Assembly: GCA_005877365.1 (NCBI GenBank)
Contig: VBPP01000080.1
Location: 1 to 12,532 of the forward strand
DNA length: 12,532 nt
Source of the DNA: Nitrososphaerota archaeon
Lineage (GTDB): Archaea > Thermoproteota > Nitrososphaeria > Nitrososphaerales > Gagatemarchaeaceae
Direction: 5' to 3'
Shown: piece by piece, positions 1 through 7,165 of the stretch
How the letters are laid out: every line of letters starts with the position of its first letter
Position numbering within the stretch: position 1 is the stretch's first letter
Made by a program: the position numbers and the translations under genes
The notes under the pieces: generated by a model
What the model was told of the DNA's origin: nothing
What the model saw: only the letters and a program-made list of their open reading frames with translations
Databases searched by the model: none

Positions 1-3
1 TCC

Positions 4-996
4 TTGGATGCATATGACATCACGATAGTAGGCGCGGGACCAGCCGGTCTATTTGCCACGTTCTACGCTGGCTTGAGGCAGATGAAGGTGAAACTGATCG
101 ACGCGCTCGAGGAGGTGGGTGGGCAGGTCGCCGTCCTCTACCCCGAGAAGTACATCTACGATGTCCCTGGTTTTCGAAAGATTCTCGCGAAGGAGCTGGT
201 GAAGAGCATGGTGGAGCAAGCATTCCAGTTCAACCCCACCGTTGTCCTCGGTGAGAGAGTCCTCTCGATAAGAAAGGTCGACGGCGGTATCTTCCAACTC
301 GACACAGACAAGGCTAGAAGCCATTACTCCAAGACGGTTCTGGTCACGGCCGGGGTGGGGGCCTTCTCGCCCAACAAGCTGGATGCCCCGGGAGTCGCCG
401 AGTACGAAGGAAAGGGAATATTCTACTTCGTGAAAGACAAGCAGCTCTTCAAGGACAAGAAACTCCTGATCGTGGGTGGCGGAGACTCGGCCGTCGACTG
501 GGCGCTCAACTTCAACAACTGGGCGAAGAAGGTAACTCTCGTGCACCGCCGCGACGTCTTCCGTGCGCACGAAGGGAGCGTCGCGGACCTGATGAAGTGT
601 GGGGCCGAGATCAAGCTCTTCTACGAAGTGAAGCAGGTCATCGGTGATGGGAAGTGGGTGAAGAAGGCCGTAATCTACGACAACAGGACGAAGGAGGAAA
701 CGATGATCGATGTCGACTCGATTCTTGTCAACATAGGGTTCAGGGCAGACCTCGGCCCGATTCGAAACTGGGGGCTGGAGATCAGAGGACGAGAGATTAA
801 GACCAACGGGAGGATGGAGACGAACATCCCGGGCGTTTATGTCGCCGGAGACTTGGCTGGGCAGGTCGATAGCGTCAAGCTCAACCTGATAGCGACGGGG
901 TACGCACAGGCCGCGATGGCTGTCAATGTTGCTAAGAACTTTATCGACCCGACCTCAAAGATCTTTCCAGGGCACAGCAGCGAGATGAAGATGTGA
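4..996 (+). CDS. Ferredoxin--NADP(+) reductase, thioredoxin-reductase-like type (YumC-like flavoprotein)
   Basis: This is a cytosolic FAD enzyme that probably moves electrons between NADPH and ferredoxin. An FAD-binding GAGPAG loop lies at residues 10-15, followed by GGQV and YPEKYIYDVPGF (about 39-57), a pattern typical of TrxR-like FNRs. The NAD(P) loop GGGDSA is at 158-163, an HRR motif that would suit the NADP 2'-phosphate is at 181-183, and the second FAD motif GVYVAGD is at 277-283. The C-terminus keeps the family PGHSS tail (322-326). There is no CxxC pair in the NADP domain, so it should not be a thioredoxin reductase. At 330 residues it has the usual family length. The TTG at position 4 is the first start available, but the frame is open to the window edge, so a few N-terminal residues could lie outside. 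It converges with L15e, with one base between the stops. The family call is firm; the physiological partner is inferred. Confidence 0.9.
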   Translation: MDAYDITIVGAGPAGLFATFYAGLRQMKVKLIDALEEVGGQVAVLYPEKYIYDVPGFRKILAKELVKSMVEQAFQFNPTVVLGERVLSIRKVDGGIFQLDTDKARSHYSKTVLVTAGVGAFSPNKLDAPGVAEYEGKGIFYFVKDKQLFKDKKLLIVGGGDSAVDWALNFNNWAKKVTLVHRRDVFRAHEGSVADLMKCGAEIKLFYEVKQVIGDGKWVKKAVIYDNRTKEETMIDVDSILVNIGFRADLGPIRNWGLEIRGREIKTNGRMETNIPGVYVAGDLAGQVDSVKLNLIATGYAQAAMAVNVAKNFIDPTSKIFPGHSSEMKM

Positions 997-997
997 A

Positions 998-1453
998 CTA
1001 CGCCTTGATACCGAGAACTCTTCTGTAATTGTAGTCGTTCTGGACCGAGGGGTGAATTGGGTCGATCAAGACGCACTCGTACCAGACGTGCATCCCGTCC
1101 CTCCAGATCAGGTAAGAACCCAGGACTCTCATGTTCGGATACTTCTCTCGGACCCTCCTCTCGGCGACGCGCTGAGCTGACACAGAAGACTTGATCCGCA
1201 GGACGCCCAGGTGTTTCGGTCGTCTCCCCGCTCGAGGTCTCTCCCGCCGCATTCCCCCGCGCGAGACCTTTATCCGCACGACCGCGACGCCCTGCTTTGC
1301 CTTGTAGCCGAGCATCCTCGCCCTGTCAAGCCTCGAGGGGTGTTCGACTCTCAGAATGGTCGGCTCCCTCCTCAGTTGTATAGCTCTCGCCAGGATATCA
1401 CCGGATTTCTCACGAAGGACCGTCTGCCAAGTCTTGCCTATCTCCCGGTACAA
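998..1453 (-). CDS. rpl15e: 50S ribosomal protein L15e
   Basis: A large-subunit ribosomal protein found in archaea and eukaryotes. The L15e signature DRARMLGYKAKQG is present, followed by GRRPKHLGV and a C-terminal part of the form KYPNMRVLGSYLI...DGMHVWYECVLIDP, all expected for the family. The reading frame is open up to 1570, but that extension is arginine/serine-rich, unlike the family, and would overlap the upstream dehydrogenase. I chose the TTG at 1453, giving MYREIGKTWQ, which aligns with the usual L15e N-terminus (MYKYI.EAW) and yields 151 residues. It then starts 13 bp after the stop of the dehydrogenase gene and is probably the last gene of that minus-strand unit. A GAGG about 12 bases upstream could help initiation. 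Product identity is very secure; the start is inferred from the alignment pattern. Confidence 0.93.
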   Translation of the reverse strand: MYREIGKTWQTVLREKSGDILARAIQLRREPTILRVEHPSRLDRARMLGYKAKQGVAVVRIKVSRGGMRRERPRAGRRPKHLGVLRIKSSVSAQRVAERRVREKYPNMRVLGSYLIWRDGMHVWYECVLIDPIHPSVQNDYNYRRVLGIKA

Positions 1454-1466
1454 TCCCGTCTTCGCC

Positions 1467-2423
1467 TCATCTTCGCTCGGCAGATAAAGGTTCGCCGACC
1501 GTACTTTCCTTCCTGAAGAACTGCGCGATCTTCTTCCCGACCGCCTTGGTCGCGTCGGCCTGGGCCTCAAAGGTCTGCCCTCCGATGTGCGGAGTGAGGA
1601 CGATGTTTGGGGCAGAGAGGATCGCGCCGCTCGGGGGCTCGGTCTCGAAGACGTCCAGGGCAGCCCCGGCGATCTGACCCTCCTTCAGTGCCTCGACAAG
1701 GCTCCTCTCCTCGACGACGCCTCCCCGCGACGTGTTTACGAGGAAAGCCGCCCTCTTCATCATCGAGAGTCTTCGCGAATCGATGAGATGGCTCGTCTCG
1801 GGTGTCAGTGGTACGTGAATCGTAACATAGTCTGCGGAACAGAGGAGCGTATCGAGGGGGAGGAGTTTGCACTCCAGTCTGCGGAGGATCTCCTCCGCAA
1901 TCGGTACGATATCATAACCGACGATGGACATTCCGAACCGACTCGCGATCTCACCGACCCGCCTCCCGATCCTCCCCAGGCCAACAATCCCGAGAGTCTT
2001 GCCTTTCAATTCCGAGCCGGTGAGCGCGTCCTTGGCCCACCCGCCGGCCTTGACCGAGGAATCGGCGAGCACGAGCCTCCTCGAAAGCGCGAGCATTAGC
2101 AGGATGACGTGCTCGGCGACCGCCTCGACGAGAGACTCGGGGCTGTTCACCACCGCTACCCCCTTCGACTCGGCAGCCGCGACGTCTACGTTGTCGAGTC
2201 CCGTCCCCGGTCGGGCGATAAGACGGAGCCTCGAGGCCGTCTCGATCACCTCCCGGTCGACTCGCGTCCTGCTCCTGACCACGAGCCCGTCGTAGCCGCC
2301 GACGGACCGTAGAAGTTCCTCCCTCGTGATGTCGGGTCTGTAGTCGACCTCGAAATTCTCGTCCAGGCCGAGCTCGGAGACGCCGAGTCGGTCGCAGACG
2401 AGCAACCGAACCTTCTTCTTCAT
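1467..2423 (-). CDS. serA: D-3-phosphoglycerate dehydrogenase-type D-2-hydroxyacid dehydrogenase, no ACT domain
   Basis: An NAD-dependent D-2-hydroxyacid dehydrogenase, most likely oxidising 3-phosphoglycerate in the first step of serine synthesis. The Rossmann loop GLGRIG is at residues 148-153, with D171 at the end of the second beta strand, favouring NAD over NADP. The catalytic trio is visible: R233 in NTSRGG, E262 in DVFETEP, and H279 in TPHIGGQT. RPGTGLDNVD (71-80) is the usual substrate-side motif. At 318 residues it has only the catalytic core and lacks the intervening and ACT regulatory domains of long SerA proteins, so serine feedback through ACT is not expected. The ATG start overlaps the flavoprotein stop (ATGA, 4 bp), implying translational coupling, and L15e follows after 13 bp. 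A glyoxylate or hydroxypyruvate reductase is the main alternative, because the family is hard to split by sequence. Confidence 0.85.
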   Translation of the reverse strand: MKKKVRLLVCDRLGVSELGLDENFEVDYRPDITREELLRSVGGYDGLVVRSRTRVDREVIETASRLRLIARPGTGLDNVDVAAAESKGVAVVNSPESLVEAVAEHVILLMLALSRRLVLADSSVKAGGWAKDALTGSELKGKTLGIVGLGRIGRRVGEIASRFGMSIVGYDIVPIAEEILRRLECKLLPLDTLLCSADYVTIHVPLTPETSHLIDSRRLSMMKRAAFLVNTSRGGVVEERSLVEALKEGQIAGAALDVFETEPPSGAILSAPNIVLTPHIGGQTFEAQADATKAVGKKIAQFFRKESTVGEPLSAERR

Positions 2424-3682
2424 GACTGCTTCCTCATCAGTAGACCAGTCTTTGCGGCCAGCGCGATCGGGGAGAGGTCGGTCGGTGACAGCGGTCCGAA
2501 GCTCGACTCCTGGTACGCGAGGTCTGGGAGAGTCATCCCGTTGGAGATTATCAATGAGATAGCATCCTCATAAGAGGAGGCCCCACGCCCGGCGACCTGC
2601 ATCCCGCGAATTTCCGTGGAGGCCCGGTCGAAGAAGAGACTGCAGAAGAGCCCGTCGCCTCGAGCGGGCGTCGACACTTCAAGAAGTCTGATTCCAAGCC
2701 TCGTCCCCTCCGCCGGGCTAAGGCCGCCGTAGGAAACTTCGTAGCCGAAGAAGGTGTGAGAGGCAGCGCTGGCGAGCCTGGCAACCGCGCTCCCCCCCGC
2801 CGCATTCGCACCAGCCACCCTACCCATTGCCCTGGCGGCGGATTGATACATCATAGGCGAGGAGGATGACGAGGTGGAACCCAGCCTCACCTCAGCGCAG
2901 TCTCCCGCCGCGTAGACGGCCGGGGAGCTAGAACACATTCTGTCGTCGACGAGAATTCCGCCGTTCAACCCGACCTCGACCGCGAGCCGAGGTGGGTTCG
3001 GACGCGGTGCTGGGAGGAAGATCAGAGCCTCGCTCGCATGGACTGAACCAGAAGCGACGACAGCCTCCACCCTCTCGACTCCAGCGACTCCGTCGAGGGG
3101 AGAGCGCAGAAGCACCAAGCCAGCCTCCTTCGCCCTCCGCTCCACCTCGCGACGAACAACCTCGCTAAGTTGGCCGAGGAGCCCGGTGGGGGAGAGGAGG
3201 AGCACCTTCGCCCCCAGTGAGCTCACCTTCTCGGCTATCGAGAGTGATAGGGGACCGCCTCCGGTCACGCAGACCCTGGCGAATCCGCGAACCTCATTCG
3301 CGAGTCGAAGATAGTCGGGGTAGCCCCTCATTATGAAGACGTTCTTCTTCCCAGAGCCGCGAAAGGTGGGGTCCGCGTGGGTGCTCCCGGTTGCTATCAC
3401 TATCGAGTCATACTCGACCGGACCTCTGGAGGTCCTTGCGGTCCTCTCGGCGACATTGACTTCGGCTACGAGCGAGCCCATCTTCGAGTACTCCCGAAGT
3501 TCGTGGTCAGGTTTCTCCGGGGGACTCGGTTGAGCCTCTCCCGAGAGCAGAGAAGGCCACCCGCTCTTCGGGGGGAGGTAAGACTCCGAGCTCTCGAGGA
3601 GAGTGACCTCCGCGCCGAGGGAGTGAGCTTCAGATGCAGCCGCGAGACCGGCGACCCCACCCCCGACTACGACGACCCTCAT
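2420..3682 (-). CDS. Pyridine nucleotide-disulfide oxidoreductase-like flavoprotein (CoA-disulfide reductase/NADH oxidase fold) lacking the redox cysteine
   Basis: An FAD and NAD(P)H-binding protein of 420 residues with the three-domain layout of the CoA-disulfide reductase/NADH oxidase group. The FAD loop GGGVAG is at residues 7-12, ATGS (about 96-99) precedes the NAD-binding region, a second dinucleotide loop (TGGGPLS) lies near 139-145, and SPAVYAAGDCAE closes the FAD site near 254-265. The last 130 or so residues resemble the dimerisation domain, ending in a pattern like AYxxxFGPLSPxDLSPIALAA. The segment normally reading NCGLPYYISG reads KSGWPSLLSG here, so the catalytic cysteine is Ser40. 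It therefore cannot use the usual Cys-sulfenate or Cys-SS-CoA chemistry; its substrate is unknown. It heads the minus-strand unit with the dehydrogenase (4 bp overlap) and L15e, and is divergent from ychF across a 57 bp spacer. Confidence 0.8.
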   Translation of the reverse strand: MRVVVVGGGVAGLAAASEAHSLGAEVTLLESSESYLPPKSGWPSLLSGEAQPSPPEKPDHELREYSKMGSLVAEVNVAERTARTSRGPVEYDSIVIATGSTHADPTFRGSGKKNVFIMRGYPDYLRLANEVRGFARVCVTGGGPLSLSIAEKVSSLGAKVLLLSPTGLLGQLSEVVRREVERRAKEAGLVLLRSPLDGVAGVERVEAVVASGSVHASEALIFLPAPRPNPPRLAVEVGLNGGILVDDRMCSSSPAVYAAGDCAEVRLGSTSSSSSPMMYQSAARAMGRVAGANAAGGSAVARLASAASHTFFGYEVSYGGLSPAEGTRLGIRLLEVSTPARGDGLFCSLFFDRASTEIRGMQVAGRGASSYEDAISLIISNGMTLPDLAYQESSFGPLSPTDLSPIALAAKTGLLMRKQS

Positions 3683-3707
3683 GACGCCAATCCCGTCTTT
3701 CTTATTC

Positions 3708-3719
3708 GGTTATAACAAC
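3708..3719. promoter_or_regulatory. Shared TATA-like box between the flavoprotein unit and ychF
   Basis: The 57 bp divergent spacer (3683-3739) contains GGTTATAACAAC; its core TTATAA (3710-3715) is palindromic. The box centre lies about 27 bp before the ychF GTG and about 31 bp before the flavoprotein ATG. Both distances suit archaeal TBP/TFB promoters with little or no leader. A second A/T-rich patch, CTTATTC, lies at 3701-3707 and could supply a separate minus-strand box. Location and spacing are seen; use in both directions is inferred. Confidence 0.5.
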
Positions 3720-3739
3720 GTACTTGGGGGTGCAGAATT

Positions 3740-4936
3740 GTGCTCGTCGGAGTCATAGGAAAGCCAAACGTGGGAAAATCGACTTTTTTTTCTGCCGCGA
3801 CCCTCCGCGAGGTCGCCATCGCAGACTTCCCCTTCACGACGATAAAGCCCAACGTGGGGGTCGCCTACCTCAGGACCCAGTGTGTACACCAGGAGATGGG
3901 CGTCGTCGACAACCCTAGGAATTCGAGTTGCGTGAACGGGACGAGGTTGATACCGGTGAAGTTGGTCGATGTAGCGGGGCTCGTCGAGGGAGCGGCTCAG
4001 GGAAGGGGGTTGGGCAATCAGTTTCTGGACGAAATCAGGCAGGCTGACGCGCTCATCCATGTCGTCGACGCCTCTGGGTCGACAGACGCGGAGGGGAGGA
4101 AGGTCCCCCCGGGCTCTCACGACCCGCTGAAGGACATCGAGATGGTCGAGAGGGAGTTCGACCTATGGGTCCTTGGAATCATAAGGCGCGACTGGGAGAA
4201 GACTTCGAGGCTCGCTGAGCAGTCAGCCGCCAAGGTCACCGCGAGTCTCGCGGCGAGACTTACGGGACTCGCGGTAGACGAGAAGGAGATCGAGCTGGTT
4301 ATGGCGCAGCTTCACCTGAAACCAGAGAAGCCGACCGCGTGGAGTGACTCCGACCTCCAGAAGTTCGCCACACATCTGAGGGAGAGGTCGAAGCCGAGCC
4401 TGATAGCGGCGAACAAGGCAGACCTCCCGAGCGCGATGGAAAACATTGAGAGGTTGAGGGTGACCGGCCGAAAGGTGATACCATGCGCCTCGGAGGCGGA
4501 GCTCCTCCTCAGGAGGGCGGCCGAGAGGGGATTTCTTTCGTACACCCCGGGAGACGAGACCTTCAGGCTGATTCAGACGAACACTCTGACGCGGGAGCAG
4601 CTGCAGGCGATTGAGATGGTTGATCGGAGGGTTATGAAGGTCTTCAGGGGGACGGGTGTTCAGAAGGCGATAGACGAGGCGTACTTCTCGCTGCTCGGGG
4701 CGGTCGTGGTCTTCCCCGTGGAAGACGAGAGGAAGCTCTCCGACAAGAAGGGAAACATCCTCCCGGACGCCTACGTCATGAGGGGCGGATCGACAACCCT
4801 CGACCTGGCGAGGGCGGTCCACTCTGACCTGGCGGAGGGGTTTCTCTATGCCATTGATGCCAGGACTGGGATGCGGCTCGCTGCAGACCACCAGCTGAAG
4901 AACCATGACATCGTAAAGATAGTGAGTTCGCGCTAG
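3740..4936 (+). CDS. ychF: YchF/Ola1-family P-loop NTPase (OBG-related) with C-terminal TGS domain
   Basis: A ribosome-associated OBG-family P-loop NTPase; bacterial and human relatives hydrolyse ATP and are linked to translation and stress. G1 (GKPNVGKST) is at residues 7-15, the switch region FPFTTIKPNVG at 30-40, G3 as DVAGLVEGA at 77-85, and NKAD at 225-228. A helical insertion lies between the G3 and NKAD regions (about 130-215). The C-terminal TGS domain spans about 322-396 and begins VVVFPVEDERKLSDKKG. The 398-residue length matches archaeal members. The GTG at 3740 places the G1 motif seven residues from the N-terminus, as expected, with a G-rich GGGGGTG a few bases upstream as a possible ribosome site. 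An 8-base T run at 3784-3791 encodes Thr-Phe-Phe-Ser with T at every wobble position, unusual in this gene. It converges with S1e, leaving 4 bp. Confidence 0.94.
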   Translation: MLVGVIGKPNVGKSTFFSAATLREVAIADFPFTTIKPNVGVAYLRTQCVHQEMGVVDNPRNSSCVNGTRLIPVKLVDVAGLVEGAAQGRGLGNQFLDEIRQADALIHVVDASGSTDAEGRKVPPGSHDPLKDIEMVEREFDLWVLGIIRRDWEKTSRLAEQSAAKVTASLAARLTGLAVDEKEIELVMAQLHLKPEKPTAWSDSDLQKFATHLRERSKPSLIAANKADLPSAMENIERLRVTGRKVIPCASEAELLLRRAAERGFLSYTPGDETFRLIQTNTLTREQLQAIEMVDRRVMKVFRGTGVQKAIDEAYFSLLGAVVVFPVEDERKLSDKKGNILPDAYVMRGGSTTLDLARAVHSDLAEGFLYAIDARTGMRLAADHQLKNHDIVKIVSSR

Positions 4937-4940
4937 GGCG

Positions 4941-5573
4941 TCAGGCGGCCGCGAGCACAGCCTCCTGCGGCTTTGGCTGTGAGCCCTCGGGCATCCTGAT
5001 CAGCTTGCTCTTTCTCAGGCCCACGTGTCTGAGATGAGTGACCTTCTTGGCCTCGTTGTAGACGTCCGACGCGATCTTCTGCAGGACCATCTCCTGGGCG
5101 AACTGGTCGTAGGTTAGACTCGAGGCACGCTCCCCGATCACTCTGTCCATGACGGATCGAAGGTCGTGCTTCTTTGAAGTGTTCATTCTGCCCTGCGAGA
5201 ACGCGATGCAGTAGACTCGGACGAGGTATCCATCCTTCGTGCGGTAGTCCTTGATTAAGTCCGACATCGAGGAGCCTCTTCTCACGAGGCTCCGGAGATA
5301 CTCTCGCGAGTATTCATGTCCTCTGAGGACGGTGTGCGCCGTCTCTCCCTCGACTCTATCGACCTGGAAGTAGAGCTTGAAGCTGTAGTGCTGGGGGTCC
5401 TGCTTCAGGATATCGTAGAGAGTCGTCTCCACTACCCTCCCTCTGGCTTTCTCGGCGTCGGTCACCGGGATCCGCACGATGGGAGCACTGCCGAAGGAGG
5501 GAGAAGCGAGTACGGTCAACCACGACTTCAGCTTCCACTTGTCTCTGACCTTTCCAGCTACCTTCTTGGCCAT
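4941..5573 (-). CDS. rps3ae: 30S ribosomal protein S1e (S3Ae)
   Basis: A small-subunit protein present only in archaea and eukaryotes (eS1). The N-terminus has the family pattern of a lysine-rich start, then DKWKLKSWLTVLASPSFG (residues 11-28), followed by GRVVETTLYDILKQDP (45-60), and a central KDGYLVRVYCIAFSQGR stretch. The 210-residue length is normal; the last 15 or so residues, rich in P, Q and A, form a low-complexity tail. It starts at ATG 5573, 47 bp after serS. That spacer holds CTTAAATT on the minus strand (5606-5613), roughly 36 bp before the ATG, so the gene may have its own promoter as well as read-through from serS. A GGAGG in the spacer is about 20 bases from the ATG, too far for an ordinary Shine-Dalgarno site. 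Identity is very secure. Confidence 0.94.
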   Translation of the reverse strand: MAKKVAGKVRDKWKLKSWLTVLASPSFGSAPIVRIPVTDAEKARGRVVETTLYDILKQDPQHYSFKLYFQVDRVEGETAHTVLRGHEYSREYLRSLVRRGSSMSDLIKDYRTKDGYLVRVYCIAFSQGRMNTSKKHDLRSVMDRVIGERASSLTYDQFAQEMVLQKIASDVYNEAKKVTHLRHVGLRKSKLIRMPEGSQPKPQEAVLAAA

Positions 5574-5620
5574 TCGTCGTCGTCTTCGTCGTTCCCTCCG
5601 GCACCAATTTAAGAGTTCAG

Positions 5621-6895
5621 CTAGCGGGCTATCAGGTCGAGGCCCATATGCGGGACGAGGACATTCGGAATGGCAATCGAACCGTCGGCCTGCTGGTAAT
5701 TCTCCACGACCGCCACCAAGGCCCTTGTCGTGACCGCGGTCGAGTTGAGCGTGTGGACTAGCTTCGTCTGTTCACTCTGCTTATCGCGATAGCGTATCTT
5801 GAGACGCCTGGCCTGGTAGTCTGTCACGTTGCTCGCCGAGACCATCTCCCTGAACCTCCCCTGAGCTGGAAGCCACGCTTCCAGGTCATAGGTCTTGGCT
5901 GCCGTCGCACCCGTATCGCCGCTGCAGAGGGTGACTACCCTGTGCGGCAGGCCGAGGTTTCTGAAGACCTCCTCCGCGTTCCCGATCAATTCCTCGTGGA
6001 GGCTCCGGCTCTCCTCTGGCCTACTGAAGACGACCTGCTCCACCTTGTAGAACTGGTGCGTCCTGAAGATGCCCTTCGTGTCCTTACCATGGGCTCCCGC
6101 CTCGACTCGAAAGCAGGGGCTGAAGCCGCAGTACCTTATGGGGAGCGAGGAACCCTTGAGAATCTCGTCCATGTGCATCGCGACGAGTGGGTGTTCAGAC
6201 GTGGCGATGAGGTGCAAGTCCTCACCCTCGACCTTGTAGATGACGGGCCCGAAGGCGGCGAGGTCCACGACCCCCTCGTAGGCCCTCCTGCTCATCATAA
6301 AGGGAGGTTCGATGGGCTTGAATCCCTTCCTTGTCAGGAGGTCGATAGCATAGCGCATGATCGAATGCTCCAGCCTCACCATCTCCCCCTCGAGGAAGAA
6401 GGTCCTCGCTCCTGCTATCTTCGCAGCACGCTCGACATCGACCATCCCCAGCTCCGTGAGGAGGTCGATGTGGTGCTTCGGCTCGAACTCGAATTTTCTC
6501 GGCTGTCCCCAACTGCGGAGAAGAAGGTTGTCGCTTTCGTCCTTGCCGTCGGGAACGGTTTCATCGAGAAGGTTCGGGAGAGTTAGCATTATCTCCTGCA
6601 GCCGCGAGTAGCTCTTCTCGGCCTCCGAGTCCAGCGACCTTATCCTCTCGGGGATGTCCTCAATCTCCTTCAGCTTTCCCGCAATCGACTTGCCCTGTTT
6701 CTTGAGGCTTGCGACCTCAACCGTCAGTTGATTCTGCCTGTGCCTGAGCTCCTCGACTCGAGTCTTGAGATTTCTCCAAACCCTATCGACGCGAAGGGCC
6801 TCCTCGACGAGAGGCACCTTTAGAGAGAGGTTCCTCCTCTCAAGGTTTTTCCTGACGACCTCAGGCGACTCTCTGAGAAGCTTCACATCAAGCAA
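5621..6895 (-). CDS. serS: Seryl-tRNA synthetase, common (bacterial/eukaryotic/archaeal) type
   Basis: A class II aminoacyl-tRNA synthetase that charges tRNA-Ser and can also charge tRNA-Sec. Residues 1 to about 110 form the helical-hairpin tRNA-binding arm, rich in charged heptads (for example RVEELRHRQNQL). Motif 1 lies near 191-200 (GFKPIEPPFM), the serine-binding TSE at 232-234, motif 2 around 261-289 (FRVEAGAHGKDTKG then FRTHQFYKVEQ), and motif 3 around 381-407 with the conserved Arg391 after LNSTAVTT. At 424 residues it matches common SerRS, not the rare methanogen zinc type. It starts at a TTG (6895), giving MLDVKLLRESPEVVR, exactly where the family begins. It lies 27 bp after pcc1 with no strong Shine-Dalgarno site. 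Being next to KEOPS genes is a fitting translation context, although tRNA-Ser reading UCN codons is not a t6A substrate. Confidence 0.95.
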   Translation of the reverse strand: MLDVKLLRESPEVVRKNLERRNLSLKVPLVEEALRVDRVWRNLKTRVEELRHRQNQLTVEVASLKKQGKSIAGKLKEIEDIPERIRSLDSEAEKSYSRLQEIMLTLPNLLDETVPDGKDESDNLLLRSWGQPRKFEFEPKHHIDLLTELGMVDVERAAKIAGARTFFLEGEMVRLEHSIMRYAIDLLTRKGFKPIEPPFMMSRRAYEGVVDLAAFGPVIYKVEGEDLHLIATSEHPLVAMHMDEILKGSSLPIRYCGFSPCFRVEAGAHGKDTKGIFRTHQFYKVEQVVFSRPEESRSLHEELIGNAEEVFRNLGLPHRVVTLCSGDTGATAAKTYDLEAWLPAQGRFREMVSASNVTDYQARRLKIRYRDKQSEQTKLVHTLNSTAVTTRALVAVVENYQQADGSIAIPNVLVPHMGLDLIAR

Positions 6896-6922
6896 TGATT
6901 CTGACCAGCCGGGCTCTCTGCC

Positions 6923-7165
6923 CTAACGCGATAAAAGCCATACCTCCTTGAAGAGGTTGATATCGTTCAAGAGGCTCTCGACCGAGGCGAGGGCCGACAG
7001 AGGCCTGGGGGATTTCATCTCGAAGAGGAGTGTCTTTCCGCTTCTCCTCATCAGGAACCTCTGGTCGTGTGGGACTCCCCTGTTGTCTGGTCCGAGGACC
7101 TTCTCCAGCTTCGCCGCGACTTCCCCGCCGCTGCACATCACCTTCATCTCGAAGGCGAGAGTCAA
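6923..7165 (-). CDS. pcc1: KEOPS complex subunit Pcc1
   Basis: A small dimerising KEOPS subunit, the platform that binds Kae1 during synthesis of N6-threonylcarbamoyladenosine (t6A) at position 37 of ANN-decoding tRNAs. The 80-residue sequence follows the Pcc1/LAGE3 pattern: a first strand (LAFEMKVMC), a helix ending in LGPDN (residues 24-28), the VP segment, two strands with SGKTLLFEMKSPRPL between, and a final helix of the form LASVESLLNDINLFKEVWLL. It starts at a TTG (7165) that overlaps the DHH gene stop as TTGA, with GGAGAGG at 7174-7180 eight bases upstream, a good Shine-Dalgarno site deciding this start. Its kinship with kae1 and bud32, 3 kb upstream in the same run, supports the call. 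A longer overlapping frame (6888-7136) is a shadow. Confidence 0.85.
   Translation of the reverse strand: MTLAFEMKVMCSGGEVAAKLEKVLGPDNRGVPHDQRFLMRRSGKTLLFEMKSPRPLSALASVESLLNDINLFKEVWLLSR

Noticed and set aside
1454..1570. N-terminal extension of L15e to position 1570
   Set aside because: Arg/Ser-rich extension overlaps the dehydrogenase gene and is not in the family; TTG 1453 fits the conserved N-terminus.
4223..4906. A 227-codon minus-strand open frame inside ychF
   Set aside because: It lies antisense to a fully conserved YchF protein, has an arginine/proline-rich composition typical of G+C-rich shadows, and no recognisable motif.
5942..6586. A 214-codon plus-strand open frame inside serS
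   Set aside because: It is antisense to the catalytic domain of SerRS, whose motifs are all intact; no family pattern in the translation.
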